A stretch of DNA of 64,000 nucleotides from Comamonadaceae bacterium (GTDB taxonomy: Bacteria > Pseudomonadota > Gammaproteobacteria > Burkholderiales > Burkholderiaceae_C), in contig CANFXC010000001.1 in the NCBI GenBank assembly GCA_947450765.1, forward strand, positions 1 through 64,000, given 5' to 3'. Below the pieces are notes generated by a model, which was not told where the DNA came from, made no database searches, and worked only from the letters and a program-made list of their open reading frames with translations. Position numbers and translations under genes: made by a program. This document shows positions 17,704-28,219 of the stretch, one piece after another (position 1 is the first letter of the stretch; each line of letters begins with the position of its first letter).

Positions 17704-18678
17704 ATGCTTCCGCACAACCCTGAATTCATGGTTTTTACTGGCAATGCCAATCCGGGCTTAGCCCAGGAAATTGCCCAGAACCTCGGTATTGCATTGGGTG
17801 CAGCCCATGTTGGACGATTCTCTGATGGTGAAGTCACCGTTGAGATACAACAAAACGTACGGGCCCGCGAAGTCTTTGTGGTGCAGTCAACCTGCGCACC
17901 CACCAACGACAACCTGATGGAACTGCTGATCATGGTCGACGCACTGAAGCGTGCCTCTGCCGAGCGCATTTCCGCTGTCATCCCCTACTTTGGTTACGCC
18001 CGTCAAGACCGCCGTCCGCGTTCAGCACGTGTGCCCATCACGGCCAAAGTGGTGGCCAATATGCTGCAAGCTGTCGGCGTCTCACGGGTTCTGACGATGG
18101 ACTTGCACGCTGACCAGATTCAAGGATTCTTCGATATTCCTGTCGACAATATTTACGCCTCACCGGTCTTGTTGGGTGACCTGCGCCAGCAAAACTACAA
18201 CGACCTGATGGTTGTCTCGCCAGACGTCGGCGGCGTGGTCCGCGCCCGTGCGCTGGCCAAGCAACTGGGTTGCGACATGGCCATCATTGACAAGCGCCGT
18301 CCGAAGGCCAATGTGTCTGAAGTCATGCACGTGATCGGTGATATTGATGGCCGCAACTGCGTCATCATGGACGACATGATTGACACCGCTGGCACCTTGC
18401 TCAAAGCCGCCGAAGTACTGAAAGAACGCGGTGCCAAAAAAGTTTACGCCTACTGCACGCACCCTATTTTTTCCGGCCCCGCCATCGACCGCATTGCAAA
18501 AAGTGATGCCCTCGACGAAGTCGTGGTGACCAACACCATCGCGCTGACTGACAGCGCCTTGGCCTGCAAAAAAATTCGCCAACTCTCTGTTGCACCGCTG
18601 ATTGCCGAAACAATTCAGCGTATTGCCAAGGGTGAGTCGGTCATGAGTTTGTTCTCGGATCAAGACAACCTGTTCTGA
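17704..18678 (+). CDS. prs: Ribose-phosphate pyrophosphokinase
   Basis: 324 residues. Makes PRPP from ribose 5-phosphate and ATP for nucleotide, His, Trp and NAD synthesis. Visible motifs: [19 protein letters not shown] (ATP loop), [12 protein letters not shown] (metal-binding histidine) and the PRPP loop [13 protein letters not shown]. The sequence is full length and typical. A hairpin with a T-run follows directly. Confidence 0.98.
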   Translation: MLPHNPEFMVFTGNANPGLAQEIAQNLGIALGAAHVGRFSDGEVTVEIQQNVRAREVFVVQSTCAPTNDNLMELLIMVDALKRASAERISAVIPYFGYARQDRRPRSARVPITAKVVANMLQAVGVSRVLTMDLHADQIQGFFDIPVDNIYASPVLLGDLRQQNYNDLMVVSPDVGGVVRARALAKQLGCDMAIIDKRRPKANVSEVMHVIGDIDGRNCVIMDDMIDTAGTLLKAAEVLKERGAKKVYAYCTHPIFSGPAIDRIAKSDALDEVVVTNTIALTDSALACKKIRQLSVAPLIAETIQRIAKGESVMSLFSDQDNLF

Positions 18679-18694
18679 TCCAGGACAAAAAGTG

Positions 18695-18720
18695 GGCGGC
18701 CCTTTCAGCGGCCGTCTTTT
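18695..18720 (+). terminator. Terminator after prs
   Basis: GGCGGCC (18695-18701) pairs with GGCCGTC (18710-18716) including one G-U pair, followed by TTTT. It separates prs from rplY. Confidence 0.75.
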
Positions 18721-18768
18721 ACGTTACGAGGCGAGCTGGTCGCGGCCTGCCTCTTCAGGAGAAATAGT

Positions 18769-19422
18769 ATGAAATTCACCGCTTTTGAGCGCGCATTGCA
18801 GGGTACGGGTGCGAGCCGCCGTCTCCGCATCACCGGCCGCACGCCCGGTATTGTTTATGGTGGCACTGGCGCTGCAACAATGATCGAGCTCGATCACAAC
18901 GCACTCTTCCACGCCATCAAAAAAGAAGCTTTCCACGCATCTATCCTCGAGATGGAATTGGCCGGAAATGTCCACAAGGTTTTGCTGCGCAATTTGCAAA
19001 TGCACCCTTTCAAACAGCAAATTCTGCACATTGACTTTCAGCGCGTTGAAGCTACGACCCGCATGACGATCAAAGTGCCAGTGCATTACAGCGGTGAAGA
19101 GAATTCTCCAGCTGTCAAAGCCGAAAACTGCTTGGTCAACCACGTTGTGACCGAGCTGACTGTTTCCTGCTTCCCAGCTGACATCCCTGAATTCATCGCC
19201 GTCGATTTGAGCGCGATGAAAAAAGGTTCGCCACTGCACGTCAAAGACATCACGCTGCCAAAAGGCGTGAAGTTTGTGGCCAAGGGCCAAGTCAACCCAG
19301 TGCTGGCTTCGGTCACGGCTATCGTTGAAGAAGCCCCGGCTGAAGAAGCACCAGCAGCTGATGCCAAAGACGCCAAAGGCGGCAAAGGCAAGCCTGCAGC
19401 CAAGCCAGCAGCCAAGAAGTAA
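18769..19422 (+). CDS. rplY: 50S ribosomal protein L25, long (CTC) form
   Basis: 217 residues. Binds 5S rRNA. The N-terminal L25 domain begins [20 protein letters not shown] and the second (TL5/CTC) domain runs to about residue 185. A low-complexity Ala/Lys-rich tail ([20 protein letters not shown]) ends the protein. AGGAG precedes the ATG. It sits between prs and pth with terminators on both sides. Confidence 0.96.
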   Translation: MKFTAFERALQGTGASRRLRITGRTPGIVYGGTGAATMIELDHNALFHAIKKEAFHASILEMELAGNVHKVLLRNLQMHPFKQQILHIDFQRVEATTRMTIKVPVHYSGEENSPAVKAENCLVNHVVTELTVSCFPADIPEFIAVDLSAMKKGSPLHVKDITLPKGVKFVAKGQVNPVLASVTAIVEEAPAEEAPAADAKDAKGGKGKPAAKPAAKK

Positions 19423-19450
19423 ACTCTTCACCGAGTCCTGCCTCACGGCT

Positions 19451-19487
19451 ACGGCCCATATCCTCGCAAGAGGGTATGGGCCGTTTT
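19451..19487 (+). terminator. Terminator after rplY
   Basis: A strong stem, CGGCCCATA-TCC with GGG-TATGGGCCG around an 8-nt loop, followed by TTTT. It lies 28 bp after the rplY stop. Confidence 0.88.
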
Positions 19488-19551
19488 CATGGAGCCTAGG
19501 CGCGTTACAGTCGTGCCAAGCACCATCCGCACACAGCATATCTATCACGAC

Positions 19552-20217
19552 ATGATCAAACTCTTTGTTGGCTTAGGCAACCCAGGTCCTGAATACGAAG
19601 CCACGCGGCACAACGCAGGTTTCTGGTGGATCGACGCTTTGGCGCGCGAACTGAAAGTCAGTCTTGTGCTCGTCAAAAGCTATCACGGCGTGGTGGCAAG
19701 AACAACTGTGAAAGGCCAGACGCTTTGGCTGCTGGAGCCGCGCACGTTCATGAACCTCTCTGGTAAATCAGTCGGCGCCCTCGCCCGCTTTTTCAAGATC
19801 AAGCCCGAGGAAATATTGGTCGCGCATGACGAACTCGACATCGTGCCGGGCCAACTCAAACTGAAGTTTGGTGGTAGCCATGCGGGGCACAACGGCCTGC
19901 GCGACATCCACGCGCAACTTGGCAGCGCAGACTATTGGCGCCTGCGCATCGGCGTCGGCCATCCGGGCGTCAAGTCAGAGGTCATCAACTGGGTGCTGCA
20001 AAAGCCGTCACAAGAGCATCGCTTTGCGATTGAAGAAGCTGTGACGCGCAGCTTGAAGGCGGTGCCGATGCTGATAGACGGCGAGATGGAAAAAGCCACC
20101 ATGGTGATTCACACGCACGCGCTTGTTCGGCCAAAACCGCCGCGCAAGCCAGAAGCGGAAAAAACGGCTGCAGACAAGATGGCTGACAAAGCAGCCGACG
20201 AAGGCGTCAAAGAATAA
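19552..20217 (+). CDS. pth: Peptidyl-tRNA hydrolase
   Basis: 221 residues. Frees tRNA from abortive peptidyl-tRNA. The start [24 protein letters not shown] at 19552 contains the catalytic His (RHNAG); an upstream in-frame ATG at 19489 lies inside the preceding terminator region and is unlikely. FMNLSG, HDELD and [13 protein letters not shown] complete the active site. A C-terminal Lys/Ala-rich tail of about 30 residues extends past the normal fold. It converges with the ferredoxin gene. Confidence 0.96.
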   Translation: MIKLFVGLGNPGPEYEATRHNAGFWWIDALARELKVSLVLVKSYHGVVARTTVKGQTLWLLEPRTFMNLSGKSVGALARFFKIKPEEILVAHDELDIVPGQLKLKFGGSHAGHNGLRDIHAQLGSADYWRLRIGVGHPGVKSEVINWVLQKPSQEHRFAIEEAVTRSLKAVPMLIDGEMEKATMVIHTHALVRPKPPRKPEAEKTAADKMADKAADEGVKE

Positions 20218-20245
20218 GCGGAGAGATTAAGCCGTCAAGGCAGCG

Positions 20246-21060
<815 letters not shown>

Positions 21061-21109
21061 ATCCAGAATTATGCCCCCGGTGTCCAAGGCCTTGACGACG
21101 AGAGTGACA

Positions 21110-21769
21110 TCAAGCCGTGAAGGCCCCTAAGCGCGCCAGCAAATGGAAATGCACCGCCCCAGCCTTGCTGCTGCGGTAAATCTCCAGCCCCAACGGGGTC
21201 AGCTCGTCGGCGGTCCAAGTGCGCGGTGCTTCAAGGTAGACCAGACCTTTGTCTGAAATCACCTCGGCAGCCGCCTTCAACGCTGGCTCAAACAAGATTG
21301 AATCGAATGGCGGATCGATGAAGACCAGCTGAATTGAACCGGGGCTTTGGCGCCTGAGCAAGCCGACGCCATCACCGCGCTCGACTCGCACTACATCGGC
21401 CTTCAGGCGTTCTTGCAAGGCCTTGAGCTTAAGCACCAACTGGGCATCCTGTTCGCACAAGACCACCTCCGCCGCACCGCGCGAAGCTGCTTCAAAACCG
21501 AGCACACCAGTACCGGCAAAAATATCCATGCAACGCCAGCCGGTCAGGTCTTGGCCCAGCCAGTTGAACAAGGTTTCCCGCACACGGTCTGGCGTCGGGC
21601 GCAGGCCGGGCTTGTCGGACACCGGCAGCTTGGTGCGCTTGTAAAGGCCGCCAATGATGCGGACCTCGCCTGGCAGCGGCTTGTTGTGGCGCGGGCCGGG
21701 CTTGCCCTTGGCTTTGCTTTGTGGCTTGGCCGCTGGCGCCGCTTTGGCCTGTTCGGAACGCGGCCTCAT
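21110..21769 (-). CDS. rsmD: 16S rRNA (guanine966-N2)-methyltransferase RsmD
   Basis: 219 residues. Methylates G966 of 16S rRNA. The N terminus is a Lys/Ala/Pro-rich extension of about 30 residues, then VRIIGGLYKRTKL, RPTPDRVRETLFNWL, the SAM motif DIFAGTGVLGFEAASRGA and the catalytic DPPFD. It overlaps the preceding M16 gene by 4 bp, so translation is probably coupled. Confidence 0.95.
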   Translation of the reverse strand: MRPRSEQAKAAPAAKPQSKAKGKPGPRHNKPLPGEVRIIGGLYKRTKLPVSDKPGLRPTPDRVRETLFNWLGQDLTGWRCMDIFAGTGVLGFEAASRGAAEVVLCEQDAQLVLKLKALQERLKADVVRVERGDGVGLLRRQSPGSIQLVFIDPPFDSILFEPALKAAAEVISDKGLVYLEAPRTWTADELTPLGLEIYRSSKAGAVHFHLLARLGAFTA

Positions 21770-23139
21770 GCGCCGGCTCCCAGCACCACGGTGACCATGC
21801 GGTCTGGCTGCAGCTTGCGGGCAAATGCTGCCCTGATGTCGGCCGCAGTGATTTTTTCAACCTGGGCGGTCCAGGTGTCTAGGTAATTGAGTGGCAAGTT
21901 ATTCCAGGCGATGTTGGCGACGTTGGTGATGAGTTTCGCATTGCTGTCAATGAGCAGCGGGAAGCCACCCATCAGGTTGTCCTTGGCGGCCTTGAGTTCG
22001 GCTTCGCTAGGACCTTCAGTGACGAATTTTGCCAGCACCTCGCGTGCGACTTGAACAGCCAGTGCGGCTTGGTCAGGTCGGGTCTGCAAACCGATGGTGA
22101 AAGCACCCGCGTGAAGGCCCGGCGAGAAGTAGCTGTAGACGCCGTACGTGAGGCCGCGTTTTTCACGCACTTCATGGGTCAGGCGCGACACAAAACCGCC
22201 GCCGCCAAGGGTGTAGTTGCCCACCGTGAGCGCAAAAAAATCAGGGTCTGAGCGTTTGTAGCCGGGCTGGCCGATCAAGACATGCGCCTGCGCCGATTCA
22301 AAGGCAATGTTTTCGGTGACAGGCGCGGTCAGCGCTGCCACTTCGGCCACTGGCGGCAAAGCTTCGCAACGCGCTGCATCGCTCTGCGGCAAACGTGCCA
22401 GCAAAGCTTTCACCAACACATCCGCTTGGGCCCGCGTGACGTCACCGACGACGCTGACTTTGGCCCGACACGGCTGGATAAAACGCGTGTAAAACTGACG
22501 CATATCGGCCACGGAGATGCGTGCCAGCGTCTCCTCAGTGACATCAAAACCATAGGGGTGATTGCCATACACTGCAGCCGCAAAAGCTTTGGCAGCCAGC
22601 GTGGCGGGGCGGGTATTGGCCTCGCGAATCGAAGCACCGATGCGCTCGCGTTCGCGCAGCCAGATCGCCTCTGGAAAAGCCGGCTCACCGATCTCGCGTG
22701 AAGCCAGCGCGACGGCTTTGGGCAAAAGATCAGGGTAGCTCAAAGTGCGCAGCGCAAAGCTCATGCGGTCTCTGCCCGAGCCAGCGGAAAAAGCAGCACC
22801 CAGATCAGCCCAAGCTTCGCTGAGTTGGTTTTCGTCCAATGCTGGTGAGCCGCTCTTTGCTGCAATGCCCTTCGCGCTCATGGCCGCGACCATGGTCGCC
22901 AAGCCAGCGTTGTCAGCCGGGTCACGACGGTCGCCGGCGTCAAAGTCAATCTGCACATCGAGCATCGGAATGCCGTGGCTTTCAACCAGATAAACCTTGG
23001 CACCGCTGGCTTGCGTCCAGTGCTGAATCGGCAAGGCAGCCAGCGCAGTCTGGCTCTGCAGCAACGCTGCCAGTCCGACGAAGACGGCCAAGACAACACG
23101 CGTCGCCGGGCCGCTGAATTTTGAAATCAACATGTTCAC
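21766..23139 (-). CDS. M16-family peptidase-like subunit lacking HxxEH
   Basis: 457 residues with a signal peptide ending in TALA. The fold is M16 (GAKVYLVESHGIPMLDVQIDFDAGDRRD at the N terminus), but the zinc motif HxxEH is absent; where it should stand the sequence reads NAGLATMVAAM. The C-terminal half keeps the substrate-binding Arg/Tyr segment GGGGFVSRLTHEVREKRGLTYGVYS. This is the pattern of the non-catalytic subunit of bacterial M16B heterodimers. The partner is the adjacent gene, 17 bp upstream. Confidence 0.9.
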   Translation of the reverse strand: MNMLISKFSGPATRVVLAVFVGLAALLQSQTALAALPIQHWTQASGAKVYLVESHGIPMLDVQIDFDAGDRRDPADNAGLATMVAAMSAKGIAAKSGSPALDENQLSEAWADLGAAFSAGSGRDRMSFALRTLSYPDLLPKAVALASREIGEPAFPEAIWLRERERIGASIREANTRPATLAAKAFAAAVYGNHPYGFDVTEETLARISVADMRQFYTRFIQPCRAKVSVVGDVTRAQADVLVKALLARLPQSDAARCEALPPVAEVAALTAPVTENIAFESAQAHVLIGQPGYKRSDPDFFALTVGNYTLGGGGFVSRLTHEVREKRGLTYGVYSYFSPGLHAGAFTIGLQTRPDQAALAVQVAREVLAKFVTEGPSEAELKAAKDNLMGGFPLLIDSNAKLITNVANIAWNNLPLNYLDTWTAQVEKITAADIRAAFARKLQPDRMVTVVLGAGA

Positions 23140-23156
23140 TCTTTCGATGTCGGGGT

Positions 23157-24725
23157 TCAGTGACGTGCGCCTGCAGCTGGCACGCGGGGTTTGCGGTTCG
23201 GGTCTAGCGGCTGCGGCACCAGCACCGCTTGCGTCATCTGGTCATCGCCAAAATAACGCGCAGCCACGGACTGCACTTCAGCGGCGCTGATGTTGCGCAA
23301 CTGCGCCACCAAGCGGGCACTCGCGTCCAACGGCAAACCATTCAGCCAGTTGCTGCCCAGTTCACGGGCTTGGCTGAAGATGGCGTCCAGTTTGTAAATT
23401 TCGGACGCCACCCACTGCGTTTTGACACGGTTGAGTTCAGCCTCGTTGACGCCCTCAAGGGCGATCTTTGTGACCTGCTGGCGCAGCGCATCAATCACCT
23501 GCTGTGCAGTTTTTTCTTTGGCCGGCACGCCGTCCAGCGTAAAAACCTGCGGTCCACGGCCGAGCAAGCCGTTGTGCGCACCGGCACTGTCTGCCACGCG
23601 GCCTTCGCCCTGGGTCAATGCTCGGTCGAGGCGAGCGCCGCTGTAGCCATCGAGCACGGCCGACAACACCGTCAGCGCCAGCGCGTCTTGACTGGCGCTT
23701 GGCCCTGACGTGCCGGGGGACACATTGGTCAATCCACTGGCGTCCAGTTGCGGCACCTTGAACATCAGGCTGACATACGCTTGGCTGGCGCTGGCCTTGT
23801 GATCAAGGCGTCTGACGCCGGCTTGAACCGGTTCAAGGCGCGGTTTGCGCAACGGTGTGGCCCCACCGGGTATCACGCCGTAATATTTTTCGGCCAGCGC
23901 TTTGACCTGCGCGACATCCACGTCACCAGCGATGACCACAGCAGCATTGCTGGGCACATACCACTTGCGGTAAAAACTGCGCACATCATCCGGCGTCAGG
24001 GCGTCGAGGTCACTCATCCAACCGATGATGGGACGGCGGTACGGTGCGGCCGCGAAGGTGACTGCATTCGCGACTTCATAGAGTTGGGCGCGCGGCGAAT
24101 CTTCAGTGCGCATCCGGCGCTCTTCTTTGACCACTTCAATTTCGCGCTTGAACTCGTCATCATCCCATTGCGTGTTGGCAAAACGGTCAGCTTCGAGTTG
24201 CATCACCTCTTCGAGCCGGTTGGCGGGAATCTGCTGGTGATAGGCCGTGGCGTCGCGGCTGGTGAAGGCGTTGTCGCGGCCGCCCAGAGCGGCGATGCGG
24301 CGAGAGAACTCCCCTGGTTTGAGGGTGGGCGTGCCTTTGAACATCATGTGCTCCAGCGCGTGCGCTACACCCGAGGTGCCGTCGACCTCGTCCATCGAAC
24401 CAACACGCACCCACAGCATGTGCGCCACGGTCGGGGCGCGGTGGTCTGGCTTGACGATGAGCGTCAGGCCGTTGGCCAGCGTGAACTGTTGCGCTTGTTC
24501 TGCGGAGGCCGCAGGGCTGAGTGCATTGGCTGGCGTTGATGGATGGGTCGTCGACAGCGTGTCGGCTGAAGCACTGCTGAAGGCGCAAAAAGCCGACAAG
24601 GCGCTGACCGCGAGCATCACCCGCCATGCCAGCAGCGAAGGATCTGACTTGAGAGAAAGTAAGGGCATAGGCAGGCGGTGCATCATCATGGTTGGAACAA
24701 ATTTACCTAGCTGAGTGTGTTTCAT
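23157..24725 (-). CDS. M16-family zinc peptidase, catalytic subunit
   Basis: 522 residues from MKHTQLG at 24725, with a hydrophobic export segment at about residues 33-55. The inverted zinc motif HALEH is at residues 122-126 and the distal glutamate is supplied by EIEVVKEERRMR near residue 200. It probably forms a periplasmic heterodimer with the next gene, which lacks the zinc motif but retains the Arg/Tyr pair. A longer frame to 24941 overlaps ftsY and is rejected. Divergent ftsY starts 27 bp away. Confidence 0.9.
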   Translation of the reverse strand: MKHTQLGKFVPTMMMHRLPMPLLSLKSDPSLLAWRVMLAVSALSAFCAFSSASADTLSTTHPSTPANALSPAASAEQAQQFTLANGLTLIVKPDHRAPTVAHMLWVRVGSMDEVDGTSGVAHALEHMMFKGTPTLKPGEFSRRIAALGGRDNAFTSRDATAYHQQIPANRLEEVMQLEADRFANTQWDDDEFKREIEVVKEERRMRTEDSPRAQLYEVANAVTFAAAPYRRPIIGWMSDLDALTPDDVRSFYRKWYVPSNAAVVIAGDVDVAQVKALAEKYYGVIPGGATPLRKPRLEPVQAGVRRLDHKASASQAYVSLMFKVPQLDASGLTNVSPGTSGPSASQDALALTVLSAVLDGYSGARLDRALTQGEGRVADSAGAHNGLLGRGPQVFTLDGVPAKEKTAQQVIDALRQQVTKIALEGVNEAELNRVKTQWVASEIYKLDAIFSQARELGSNWLNGLPLDASARLVAQLRNISAAEVQSVAARYFGDDQMTQAVLVPQPLDPNRKPRVPAAGARH

Positions 24726-24752
24726 AGAATACCCTGACTCCAAAGACCACTC

Positions 24753-25907
24753 ATGTTCAGCTTCTTCAAGAAAATCCTCAAGCCTTCTGCACCAGCCACC
24801 GAGCCAACGCCGGCACCGCCAACACCCGCAGCGCCAGTCAGCTTGCCTGCCAGCACCAGCCAGTCCGGCGGCCTCATTGGCAGCGCGCTGGTCACGCCCA
24901 TCGACATTCCGGCCCCCGGCGCTGTCGCGCCAGAGCGGCAACGCTGGCTGAGCAAACTCTCCGACGGCCTGCGAAAGACCGGCAGCAGCATTTCAAGCGT
25001 CTTCACAGGCACACAAATCAACGAGGCGCTTTACGAAGACCTGGAGTCTGCTTTGTTGATGGCTGATGCCGGCGTGGGCGCAACGCAATACCTGCTGGAC
25101 GACGTCAAGCGCCGCGTCAAAGAAGGTGGCGTGACGCACCCGATCGCGGTCAAGAACGTGCTAATCGAATCCATCACGCTGCTGCTCAAACCGCTTGAAA
25201 AGCCGCTGGTCATCGGCGAATTTTTGCCCACGGTGATCATGGTCGCCGGGGTCAATGGCGCAGGCAAGACAACCTCCATTGGCAAACTCACGCGGCATCT
25301 GGCTGAGCACGGCGCCTCTGTGCTGCTGGCCGCCGCCGACACCTTCCGGGCCGCGGCGCGTGAGCAGCTCACGGTCTGGGCCGACCGCAACACGGTCGAG
25401 ATCATCAGTCAGGAAGGCGGCGACCCGGCGTCTGTGAGCTTTGACGCCGTCACTGCCGGCAAGGCGCGCGGCCGTGATGTGGTGCTGGTCGACACCGCCG
25501 GACGGCTGCCGACCCAGCTGCATTTGATGGAAGAGCTGAAAAAAATCAAGCGCACCATCGCCAAAGCCGGCACCGGAGCTGAGTCCATCGGCACGGCTAA
25601 CGGCCCTGGCATTGGCATGCCGCCGCATGAAATCTTGCTGGTCATCGACGGCAACACCGGGCAAAACGCACTGTCGCAGGTCAAATCTTTCGACGAGGCC
25701 TTGCAACTCACCGGCCTCATCGTCACCAAGCTCGACGGCACTGCCAAGGGCGGCGTGCTAGCCGCCATTGCGTTGTGGGCGCGAGAGCGGGCCAAAGCCC
25801 ATCCCACTTGGCGCACAGTGCCGGTTTACTTCATCGGTGTGGGCGAGCAAGTTAATGACCTTGAAACCTTCAACGCACGCGAGTTTGCTCAAGCTTTGCT
25901 AAGCTAG
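24753..25907 (+). CDS. ftsY: Signal recognition particle receptor FtsY
   Basis: 384 residues. GTPase that docks ribosome-SRP complexes at the membrane. The short N-terminal A region begins with the membrane-binding MFSFFKKILK and is Pro/Ala-rich; the NG domain has GVNGAGKT at 166-173, AADTFRAAAREQL, DTAGRLPTQLHLMEEL and TKLDGTAKGG. The A region is much shorter than in Escherichia coli, as is usual in this class. Confidence 0.97.
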   Translation: MFSFFKKILKPSAPATEPTPAPPTPAAPVSLPASTSQSGGLIGSALVTPIDIPAPGAVAPERQRWLSKLSDGLRKTGSSISSVFTGTQINEALYEDLESALLMADAGVGATQYLLDDVKRRVKEGGVTHPIAVKNVLIESITLLLKPLEKPLVIGEFLPTVIMVAGVNGAGKTTSIGKLTRHLAEHGASVLLAAADTFRAAAREQLTVWADRNTVEIISQEGGDPASVSFDAVTAGKARGRDVVLVDTAGRLPTQLHLMEELKKIKRTIAKAGTGAESIGTANGPGIGMPPHEILLVIDGNTGQNALSQVKSFDEALQLTGLIVTKLDGTAKGGVLAAIALWARERAKAHPTWRTVPVYFIGVGEQVNDLETFNAREFAQALLS

Positions 25908-25960
25908 TCGGCTTGTGGTTTCTCTTACACGTCGATCAAGGAATTCGTTTGCCTGCTTTC

Positions 25961-26365
25961 ATGACCCGTCTTTTTCAGCTCGTGATGCGCATCGTGTTCT
26001 GGCTGTTTGCCGCTATCGCACTGGCCAGCTTGCTGGCTGTGGCCTTGGTGCTGGTGGTGCTGAGCCTGTTGCGGGCATTGATCACCGGCAAGCGTCCTAC
26101 GGGGCCGATGGTCTTTGGGCGTTTTCAGCAGTTTTCCAGCAAGGGCATGCAGGGCATCTGGCCGGGCGCCAAACCGCCGCCAGCCCCCAACAGCCCACCA
26201 GCCAGTCCTCTGGCTGAGCGCGGCCGCCACCCTGACGAGCGTCCCCGCGTCGCCAGTGGCGATGTGGTGGACGTTGAAGTCCGCGACATCACGCCCGACA
26301 CCCCCCCCCCACCTGAGCGCGCGCCTGCACCCTTGAGATTTCCCGCTGACAAACTAAGCGGCTAA
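25961..26365 (+). CDS. Small membrane protein with Pro-rich tail
   Basis: 134 residues from the ATG at 25961. One long hydrophobic segment (about residues 8-38) is followed by a Pro/Arg-rich tail that looks disordered. It lies 53 bp after ftsY. Codon use matches its neighbours. A tract of ten C at 26301-26310 encodes part of a proline run in the tail. I recognise no family; it could be a hypothetical inner-membrane protein co-transcribed with ftsY. Confidence 0.6.
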   Translation: MTRLFQLVMRIVFWLFAAIALASLLAVALVLVVLSLLRALITGKRPTGPMVFGRFQQFSSKGMQGIWPGAKPPPAPNSPPASPLAERGRHPDERPRVASGDVVDVEVRDITPDTPPPPERAPAPLRFPADKLSG

Positions 26366-26396
26366 GCGTTTACCCTCCCATTGAACTCGGTATTTT

Positions 26397-26406
26397 TCGT
26401 ATACGA
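26397..26406. promoter_or_regulatory. Candidate GntR operator
   Basis: TCGTATACGA is a perfect 10-bp palindrome 21 bp before the GntR start, flanked by AT-rich sequence (GATATATCT). FadR-subfamily GntR regulators commonly bind GTATAC-centred sites near their own genes. No binding data exist here. Confidence 0.55.
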
Positions 26407-26427
26407 TATATCTTCTACGGAATAACC

Positions 26428-27135
26428 ATGCTCCCTTGGCTCACTGAACCCTCTGCTGATCGCTTCAACGATGTGCGCGACACGTCCTTGGCAAAGCTCG
26501 TGCGTGACGACATGCTCGGATTGATTTTAAAAGGCGTGCTGATCCCCGGTCAACGCATCAACGAGCCCGATGTGGCGGCTCGTCTGGGCGTGTCACGGGT
26601 GCCGGTGCGTGAAGCCCTGCGCGAGCTTGAAAGCTCCGGGCTGGTGGTGGCGCGCAAACACGCCGGCGTCTTCGTACGGCAACTGGCCGCACCGGAAATT
26701 CGTGACCTGTACCAAATGCGCGCCCTGCTGGATGGCTTTGCCGGCCGCCAAGTCGCCCAGCACACCAGCCTAGATAACGTCGCGCTGCTGCGCCTGCTCG
26801 ACGACTCCATTGCCGCCATGCAAGACGCCGCCAGCCAGCATGACGTGCAACGCTATTACGGTGAAAACCTGCGCTTTCACTGGGCCATAGTGGAGGCCGC
26901 AGGAAACCAATCTTTGACCGAGACCTACCGCGGTATCGTGCAAAAACTGCATCTGTCTCGTCTGAAAAACTTAGCCCACGACATCGGTATGCAAGCATCC
27001 ATCAACGAACACATGGATATCGCCAGCGCCCTACGCCAAGGTGACCCCGAACGCTGTAACCAATTGCTGGCTGAGCACGTGGACGATGCGCACAGTCGAT
27101 TGACAACCACATCGCCGCCAGCGGCCTTAAGCTGA
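26428..27135 (+). CDS. GntR-family regulator, FCD (FadR) subfamily
   Basis: 235 residues. The N-terminal winged helix shows LILKGVLIPGQRINEPDVAARLGVSRVPVREALRELESSGLV, and the C-terminal FCD ligand domain has the metal-binding pattern with LRFHWAIVEAAGN and INEHMDIASALRQGD. Such regulators sense organic acids. It is the first gene of a plus-strand cluster with a Bug receptor, MmgE/PrpD protein and hydroxyacid dehydrogenase, and probably controls it, with the substrate or an intermediate as ligand. Confidence 0.92.
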   Translation: MLPWLTEPSADRFNDVRDTSLAKLVRDDMLGLILKGVLIPGQRINEPDVAARLGVSRVPVREALRELESSGLVVARKHAGVFVRQLAAPEIRDLYQMRALLDGFAGRQVAQHTSLDNVALLRLLDDSIAAMQDAASQHDVQRYYGENLRFHWAIVEAAGNQSLTETYRGIVQKLHLSRLKNLAHDIGMQASINEHMDIASALRQGDPERCNQLLAEHVDDAHSRLTTTSPPAALS

Positions 27136-27211
27136 ACATTGCCGTTAGCTGGGCTCATTTAAAACGCCCAGACTTTTTAGAAGATAAAAAATGACATCAC
27201 CGGAGACATTC

Positions 27212-28183
27212 ATGAAACGACGCAACCTCATCCTCGCCACACCTGCCCTGCTGGGCGCTCCCGCCCTGAGCTGGGCGCAACCGGCTTTTCCAGCCAAACC
27301 GATTCGCTACATCGTGCCGGTGGCCGCCGGCGGCGGCAGCGACATGGTTGGCCGCACCGTTTCCGAACGCTGGGGTAACTTGCTCAAACAACCCTTCATC
27401 GTTGACAACCAGGCCGGCGGTGGCGGTGTGATCGCCAGCCAAACCACCGCACGCGCCGCACCAGACGGCTACACACTGATGCAAGGCTACGTCGCCACGC
27501 ACGGCACCAGCCCGGCCACACGCAAGCTACCCTACGACGCCATCAAAGACTTCACACCGATTGGCATGATCGGCGGCACGCCCAACGTGCTGGTGGTCAA
27601 CGCCGCGTTGCCAGTGAAAAACATCAAAGAGTTCATTGCCTACTTGAAGAAAAATCCTGGCAAGGTCAGCTACGGCTCGGCCGGCGCCGGCTCGCTGACG
27701 CACATGACCATGGAGCTGTTCAAGCAACAAGTGGACTCCTTCATGGTGCACATTCCCTACCGCGGCATTGCACCGGCCTTCAACGACTTGATCGGTGGCC
27801 AGACGCAAGCCATGTTCCCTGGTTTGGCCGCCGCTATTCCACATATTCGTTCTGGCCGCGTGCGTCCGCTGGCGGTCACTGGCATGAAACGCCACCCGCT
27901 GTTCAAGGACGTCCCGACCCTGGACGAGTCCGGCTTCAAAGGCTTTGACGCACAGCAGTGGTACGGCGTGGTCGGCCCGGCAGGCATGCCAGCCCCCATT
28001 GTGAAGCTGCTCAACGAATCCTTGGCAACCGTCTTGCGAGCGCCCGACATGCGGGAAAAGCTCTCGGTTGAAGCGATCGAACCGACCGTCATGTCGCCCG
28101 AACAGTTCGGTGAGTACATCCGCACGGACATCGCTCGCTGGACCAAGTTGGCCAAAGAACGCGGTATTCAGCTCGACAATTAA
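27212..28183 (+). CDS. Bug-family (TctC) extracytoplasmic solute receptor
   Basis: 323 residues from the ATG at 27212, which has GGAGA 5 bp upstream. A twin-arginine-like or Sec signal (MKRRNLILATPALLGAPALSWA) precedes the mature YPxKPI-type start AFPAKPIRYIVPVAAGGGSDMVGR, a Bug signature for carboxylate binding. The PDGYTL and PYDAIKDFTPI motifs follow. Bug proteins feed TctAB transporters or act as sensors; no tctAB is seen in the window. The neighbours suggest a hydroxy-di- or tricarboxylate ligand. Confidence 0.93.
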   Translation: MKRRNLILATPALLGAPALSWAQPAFPAKPIRYIVPVAAGGGSDMVGRTVSERWGNLLKQPFIVDNQAGGGGVIASQTTARAAPDGYTLMQGYVATHGTSPATRKLPYDAIKDFTPIGMIGGTPNVLVVNAALPVKNIKEFIAYLKKNPGKVSYGSAGAGSLTHMTMELFKQQVDSFMVHIPYRGIAPAFNDLIGGQTQAMFPGLAAAIPHIRSGRVRPLAVTGMKRHPLFKDVPTLDESGFKGFDAQQWYGVVGPAGMPAPIVKLLNESLATVLRAPDMREKLSVEAIEPTVMSPEQFGEYIRTDIARWTKLAKERGIQLDN

Positions 28184-28219
28184 GATTCCTTCTAATTCCT
28201 TTAAATAACCCAATACCGT

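Noticed and set aside
24726-24941. Longer M16 peptidase frame
   Set aside because: It runs across the divergent ftsY start and has no signal peptide; MKHTQLG at 24725 gives an export segment.
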